A DNA stretch of 64,000 nucleotides, from positions 6,300,001 to 6,364,000 of the forward strand of contig NZ_CP029425.2 in NCBI RefSeq assembly GCF_002278135.3, written 5' to 3'. This DNA comes from Bradyrhizobium ottawaense (GTDB lineage Bacteria > Pseudomonadota > Alphaproteobacteria > Rhizobiales > Xanthobacteraceae). Shown in pieces: positions 60,988-64,000 of the stretch. The stretch's first letter is position 1. Each line of letters opens with the position of its first letter. Under the pieces are notes generated by a model, which worked only from the letters and a program-made list of their open reading frames with translations, was not told the origin of the DNA and ran no database searches. A program made the position numbers and the translations under genes.

Positions 60988-61965
60988 ATGAGTGTCAAAG
61001 AATTTTCTTATAATGGCCCCAGCCATGCGGCGGCCCAGCTCCGGCATCTGACGATCCGGCAGCTGCGCTCGCTTGCGGCGCTCTCGGCCAAAGGCAGCGT
61101 GACGGCGGCGTCCGGGCATCTCGGGCTGACCCAGCCGGCCGTGACCCAGCAACTCCGGCAGCTTCAGGATCTCGCCGGCCTGCCGCTGGTGCAGCGGACC
61201 GGCGACGGCATGCTGCTGACGGAGGCGGGCAAGGAGGTCTTGACGCTGGCCGAGCGGGTCGAGGCCGCCATCATGGACTGCCAGGGCGCGCTCGACCTGC
61301 TCGCCGGGCGGACCGGCGGCACCGTGCATCTCGGCGCGGTCTCGACCGCGAAATATTTCGTGCCGCATGCGATCGCGGCGTTCTCCAAGCGGTACCCCAA
61401 GATCGAGATCAAGCTCACCATCGGCAACCGCGAGGAGATCCGCGAGGCCATGCACGGCTACGACCTCGATTTCGCGGTGATGGGTCGGCCACCGGCCGAC
61501 GTCACGGTCGACGTCCGCCAGCTCGGGCGCAATCCGCACATCATCGTCGCGCGCAAGGGGCACTGGCTGGAGAACGATTCCGGCCTCAACCTGACCGACC
61601 TCGTCCACGAGACCTTCCTCACCCGCGAGCCCGGCTCGGGCACGCGGACGCTGATGGAGGGCATGTTCCAGAAGTCCGATCTCGAGCCGATCATCGGCAT
61701 GGAGATGAGCAGCAACGAGACCATCAAGCAGGCCGTGATCGCCGGGCTCGGCATCGCCTTCATCTCGGCCCACACCGTGGCGCATGAGCTCACCGAGGGC
61801 CGACTCATCGTGCTCGACGTCGCGGGCCTGCCGATCGTGCGGCAATGGTACGTGATCCGCCGCAGCGACAAGGTGCTGCTGCCGCCGGCGCAGGCGATGT
61901 TCGATTTTCTGGGCTCGGAAGGGTCGAACTATCTGCCCGACGTGCCCGAGTTCGGCGGACGATGA
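60988..61965 (+). CDS. cbbR: LysR-type regulator of the Calvin cycle operon
   Basis: 325 residues. N-terminal winged HTH (about 15-75; IRQLRSLAALSAKGSVTAAS, LTQPAVTQQLRQLQDLAGLP) and LysR substrate domain (about 100-310; GAVSTAKYFVPHAIAAFSKR, DLDFAVMGRPP, EMSSNETIKQAVIAGLGIAF). Divergent from the cbb operon, the canonical position of CbbR, which senses metabolites such as NADPH, ATP or RuBP. No in-frame ATG lies nearer to the HTH, so 60988 was kept, although the inverted repeat overlaps this start. Confidence 0.93.
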   Translation: MSVKEFSYNGPSHAAAQLRHLTIRQLRSLAALSAKGSVTAASGHLGLTQPAVTQQLRQLQDLAGLPLVQRTGDGMLLTEAGKEVLTLAERVEAAIMDCQGALDLLAGRTGGTVHLGAVSTAKYFVPHAIAAFSKRYPKIEIKLTIGNREEIREAMHGYDLDFAVMGRPPADVTVDVRQLGRNPHIIVARKGHWLENDSGLNLTDLVHETFLTREPGSGTRTLMEGMFQKSDLEPIIGMEMSSNETIKQAVIAGLGIAFISAHTVAHELTEGRLIVLDVAGLPIVRQWYVIRRSDKVLLPPAQAMFDFLGSEGSNYLPDVPEFGGR

Positions 61966-61976
61966 TCCGCCCGCGC

Positions 61977-62069
61977 TCAGCTCATCAGCTTCATGGCAAC
62001 CGTCGCCGCCAGAATCACGATGATCTGGAGCAGACGCTCCGTCGTGAAGATGCGGTTGAACGTGATCAT
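61977..62069 (-). CDS. Possible 30-residue membrane microprotein
   Basis: MITFNRIFTTERLLQIIVIL then AATVAMKLMS: one hydrophobic helix after a short polar N-terminus. It lies 12 bases from the convergent cbbR stop. No strong ribosome binding site. Called because the frame is compact and hydrophobic, but it could be chance. Confidence 0.4.
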   Translation of the reverse strand: MITFNRIFTTERLLQIIVILAATVAMKLMS

Positions 62070-62194
62070 CGCTTGCCCCGGCCGACGTGAGGGAGATTTC
62101 GGTCGGCCCGTTGCTAGCACAGGCGGGCAGCCAGACAACTCCGTAATTGCCACAGGTGCCGCTTGCCGCCGGCCTGTTGCGAGGAGACCGCACG

Positions 62195-63091
62195 TCATCC
62201 CCTCCCCGGCTGACGGTCGATCCACCACGCAACATCGCGCGCGGCGCCCTCCTGGAATCCGACGACCGGCACGCCTGCAGTCACGCCGCGGAGGCGGCGG
62301 ACGTCGGCGGCAATGATCGGCTCGGCGTCGATGCCCGTTGCATCGACGGCGCCGAACCTGGCCAGATGGCGTGCTTCGAGGAGACCTGCGACATGCTCGA
62401 TCACGCTGCGCAGGCTGCGCGTCTCGCCACTGGCGAGATTGACGACGCCGGAGAGCTCGCTGTCGAGCACGGCGGCGATCATCTGCGCGAGGTCATCGAC
62501 ATAGACGAAATCGCGAAGCTGCCCGCCATGCGAGCAATCGAAATGCAGTCCCGCGCGAAGGCTCCGGATCAGCGAGGGGATCAGGCGCGCCTCGGGCTCG
62601 TGCGGCCCGAACGGGACAAACACGCGGCCCCAGGCGGCGCCTGCCGCGATATAGGCTTCGGCCGTCGCGAGCTTGGCTTGTCCGTACAGTGTCGTGGGAC
62701 GGCATTGACTCACCTGCTCCTCGCACGGGCCGCTCTGCGGTCCGTATTCGAGGCAGCTTCCGATGCCGAGGATGCGCTGGGTGCCGCGGGCTCGCGCACG
62801 TGACAACAGGTCAATGCTCGCCTCGGCCCACAACCGGTTGACGGGATCCTCGCGATAGCGGCCCGGCCGCACCTCCCATGCGAGATGAACGAGATGCGTC
62901 GGCCGCGATGCCGACAGCGCATGTGCGCGGCCGGCTTCGGTGAGGAGATCGGCCGCATGCCATGTCACACCGGCCACCGCCGATTGAGTCGCGCGCGCGA
63001 CGCCGTGCACCTCGAAGCCGCGACCAGTCAGCACAGGCAACAGCGCACGACCGACGAATCCGGACGCGCCCGTGACCAACACCCGCCTCAT
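62195..63091 (-). CDS. NAD-dependent epimerase/dehydratase
   Basis: 298 residues from ATG at 63091, overlapping the preceding epimerase stop (ATGA). Extended SDR: RRVLVTGASGFVGRALLPVL, catalytic Ser/Tyr/Lys in GIGSCLEYGPQSGPC and TLYGQAKLATAEAY, and LRDFVYVDDLAQMIAAVLDS. Likely a nucleotide-sugar epimerase, dehydratase or 4-ketoreductase in deoxysugar synthesis, by context with the rfbC-like gene. Exact substrate unknown. Confidence 0.88.
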   Translation of the reverse strand: MRRVLVTGASGFVGRALLPVLTGRGFEVHGVARATQSAVAGVTWHAADLLTEAGRAHALSASRPTHLVHLAWEVRPGRYREDPVNRLWAEASIDLLSRARARGTQRILGIGSCLEYGPQSGPCEEQVSQCRPTTLYGQAKLATAEAYIAAGAAWGRVFVPFGPHEPEARLIPSLIRSLRAGLHFDCSHGGQLRDFVYVDDLAQMIAAVLDSELSGVVNLASGETRSLRSVIEHVAGLLEARHLARFGAVDATGIDAEPIIAADVRRLRGVTAGVPVVGFQEGAARDVAWWIDRQPGRG

Positions 63092-63612
63092 GCGAGACAC
63101 GGCAGCGCGCGGTCGCGCGCGGACAGAATAGGGTCGGCAAGCGGCCAGTCGATCGCGAGCGATGGATCGTCCCAGCGAATGCCGGCCGCGCCTTGCGCGT
63201 CATAGGGCACATCGATGCAATACATCAGCTCGGTGCCCTCAGTGAGCGTCTGGAAGCCGTGCGCGCATCCGGCGGGGATGAATACGGCATTGCCACGGCC
63301 GGCGGCGAGCTCGACCGAGCACCATTGTCCGTAGGTCGGCAGCGACCGGCGCAGATCGACGATCACGTCGAACGCGCGGCCGGCAACGCACCGCACCAGC
63401 TTGGCCTCCGGTCGGCCCATCTGATAGTGCAGGCCACGCAGCGTGCCGGCGCGCTCGTTATGCGAGAGGCTGTGCTGCGCGAAATGCGTCGGCAGGCCCT
63501 GCGCCGCGAAGGCCTCAGCATCGAACAGCCGGGCGAAGAATCCGCGCGCGTCGGTCTCCGGTTCGATGCCGATTTCAACCACGCCTGGCAGCGCCAATGC
63601 AGTGAACTTCAT
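63088..63612 (-). CDS. rfbC: dTDP-4-dehydrorhamnose 3,5-epimerase family protein
   Basis: 174 residues from ATG at 63612. Cupin fold. Blocks: ETDARGFFARLFDAEAFAAQ, HFAQHSLSHNERAGTLRGLHYQ with the catalytic His, VRCVAGRAFDVIVDLRRSLP, FIPAGCAHGFQTL and TELMYCIDVPYD. Family reaction: 3,5-epimerisation of dTDP-4-keto-6-deoxyglucose toward dTDP-rhamnose; C3-only relatives exist. Translationally coupled to the downstream SDR, divergent from the methyltransferase gene. Confidence 0.9.
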   Translation of the reverse strand: MKFTALALPGVVEIGIEPETDARGFFARLFDAEAFAAQGLPTHFAQHSLSHNERAGTLRGLHYQMGRPEAKLVRCVAGRAFDVIVDLRRSLPTYGQWCSVELAAGRGNAVFIPAGCAHGFQTLTEGTELMYCIDVPYDAQGAAGIRWDDPSLAIDWPLADPILSARDRALPCLA

Positions 63613-63764
63613 CCCGGGCCCCCGCACCGCGACGCCGCCGTTGCGAACGTCGGTTCACCGAAACGCCTTTTGGGTTGCATCATGCGCAACGTTGTCGGAG
63701 TTTCCGTGGCTTGGGAGAATTCACTAACAGCCGCGGCACGACGGCACAACGGGACGATCCGTTC

Positions 63765-64000
63765 ATGGACAGGCACCGATGCCGCTTTTGCACGCGGGAG
63801 CTCGACGAGACCTTCGTCGACCTCGGCCTGTCGCCTTTGGCGAATTCTTATCTGCCGCCCGAGCGGGCCGATCCCGCCGAGCCGACCTATCCGCTACATG
63901 CCCGTGTGTGCCGCGCCTGCGGACTGGTCCAGCTTCCACAATTCGAGCCGGCGGCCAACATCTTCGAGCAGTATCTCTATTATTCGTCCTATTCCGAGAG
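63765..64000 (+). CDS. SAM-dependent sugar C-methyltransferase, N-terminal part (cut by window end)
   Basis: 78 codons visible, open to the window end. CRFC (from MDRHRCRFCTRELDETFVDL) and CRACGLVQLPQ form the zinc-binding domain of the NovU/TylCIII/EryBIII-type C-methyltransferases, followed by the FEQYLYYSSYSE block that precedes the SAM-binding domain. Such enzymes methylate C3 of dTDP-deoxysugars, consistent with the adjacent rfbC-like gene. Probably starts a polysaccharide gene cluster to the right. Confidence 0.85.
   Translation, partial: MDRHRCRFCTRELDETFVDLGLSPLANSYLPPERADPAEPTYPLHARVCRACGLVQLPQFEPAANIFEQYLYYSSYSE

Overview
The window is chromosomal DNA of an alphaproteobacterium, most likely a Bradyrhizobium. 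The reasons are high GC, the composition of the proteins, a red-type (form IC) RuBisCO operon in the order seen in that genus, FixK2-like and EcfG-like promoter motifs, and several intergenic repeat families typical of Bradyrhizobium/Rhodopseudomonas. I saw no rRNA, tRNA, CRISPR array, prophage or plasmid functions. One insertion sequence is present.

Layout. 1-27 kb is mostly housekeeping and catabolism: an anti-sigma factor (cut by the window start), a DnaJ-type co-chaperone, PdxH, an SDR, CorA, an L,D-transpeptidase, an IS5-family element beside an extensin-like gene, an acyl-CoA ligase, glutaryl-CoA dehydrogenase, RibB with a degenerate GTP cyclohydrolase II half, a Kef-type antiporter, an aminotransferase, an extradiol dioxygenase with a short HTH regulator, PhoD and nitronate monooxygenase. 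Dispersed inverted repeats lie between many of these genes.

27.5-45.7 kb looks like a stress island: many small or exported proteins, a TPP enzyme, a PAP2/DUF3147 membrane cassette, two DUF4142 proteins, a ribbon-helix-helix protein, a histone-tail-like protein and a two-gene kinase operon. The first kinase is a 2099-residue soluble poly-HAMP hybrid kinase with eleven 92-residue repeats. The second is a REC-PAS-HWE kinase. By eye, twelve genes or operons in the window (eleven in this island, one at 22.5 kb) have a GGAAC-N16-NGTT-like promoter, always with a 16-base spacer. This matches the general-stress sigma factor EcfG. A perfect palindrome overlaps the -10 of the ribbon-helix-helix gene's promoter and suggests autoregulation.

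45.9-52 kb holds a Do-like protease, a universal stress protein with a FixK2-type box, and a FIST sensor followed by a PAS-GGDEF-EAL protein (c-di-GMP signalling). 52.1-62 kb is the complete Calvin cycle operon cbbF-P-T-A-L-S-X-E, divergent from cbbR. The last 2 kb begins a sugar-nucleotide/polysaccharide cluster that continues beyond the window.

The most interesting material is the density of EcfG-like promoters around genes of unknown function, the giant poly-HAMP kinase coupled to an HWE kinase, the RHH operator/promoter arrangement, and a dispersed repeat that supplies the stop codons of two convergent genes.
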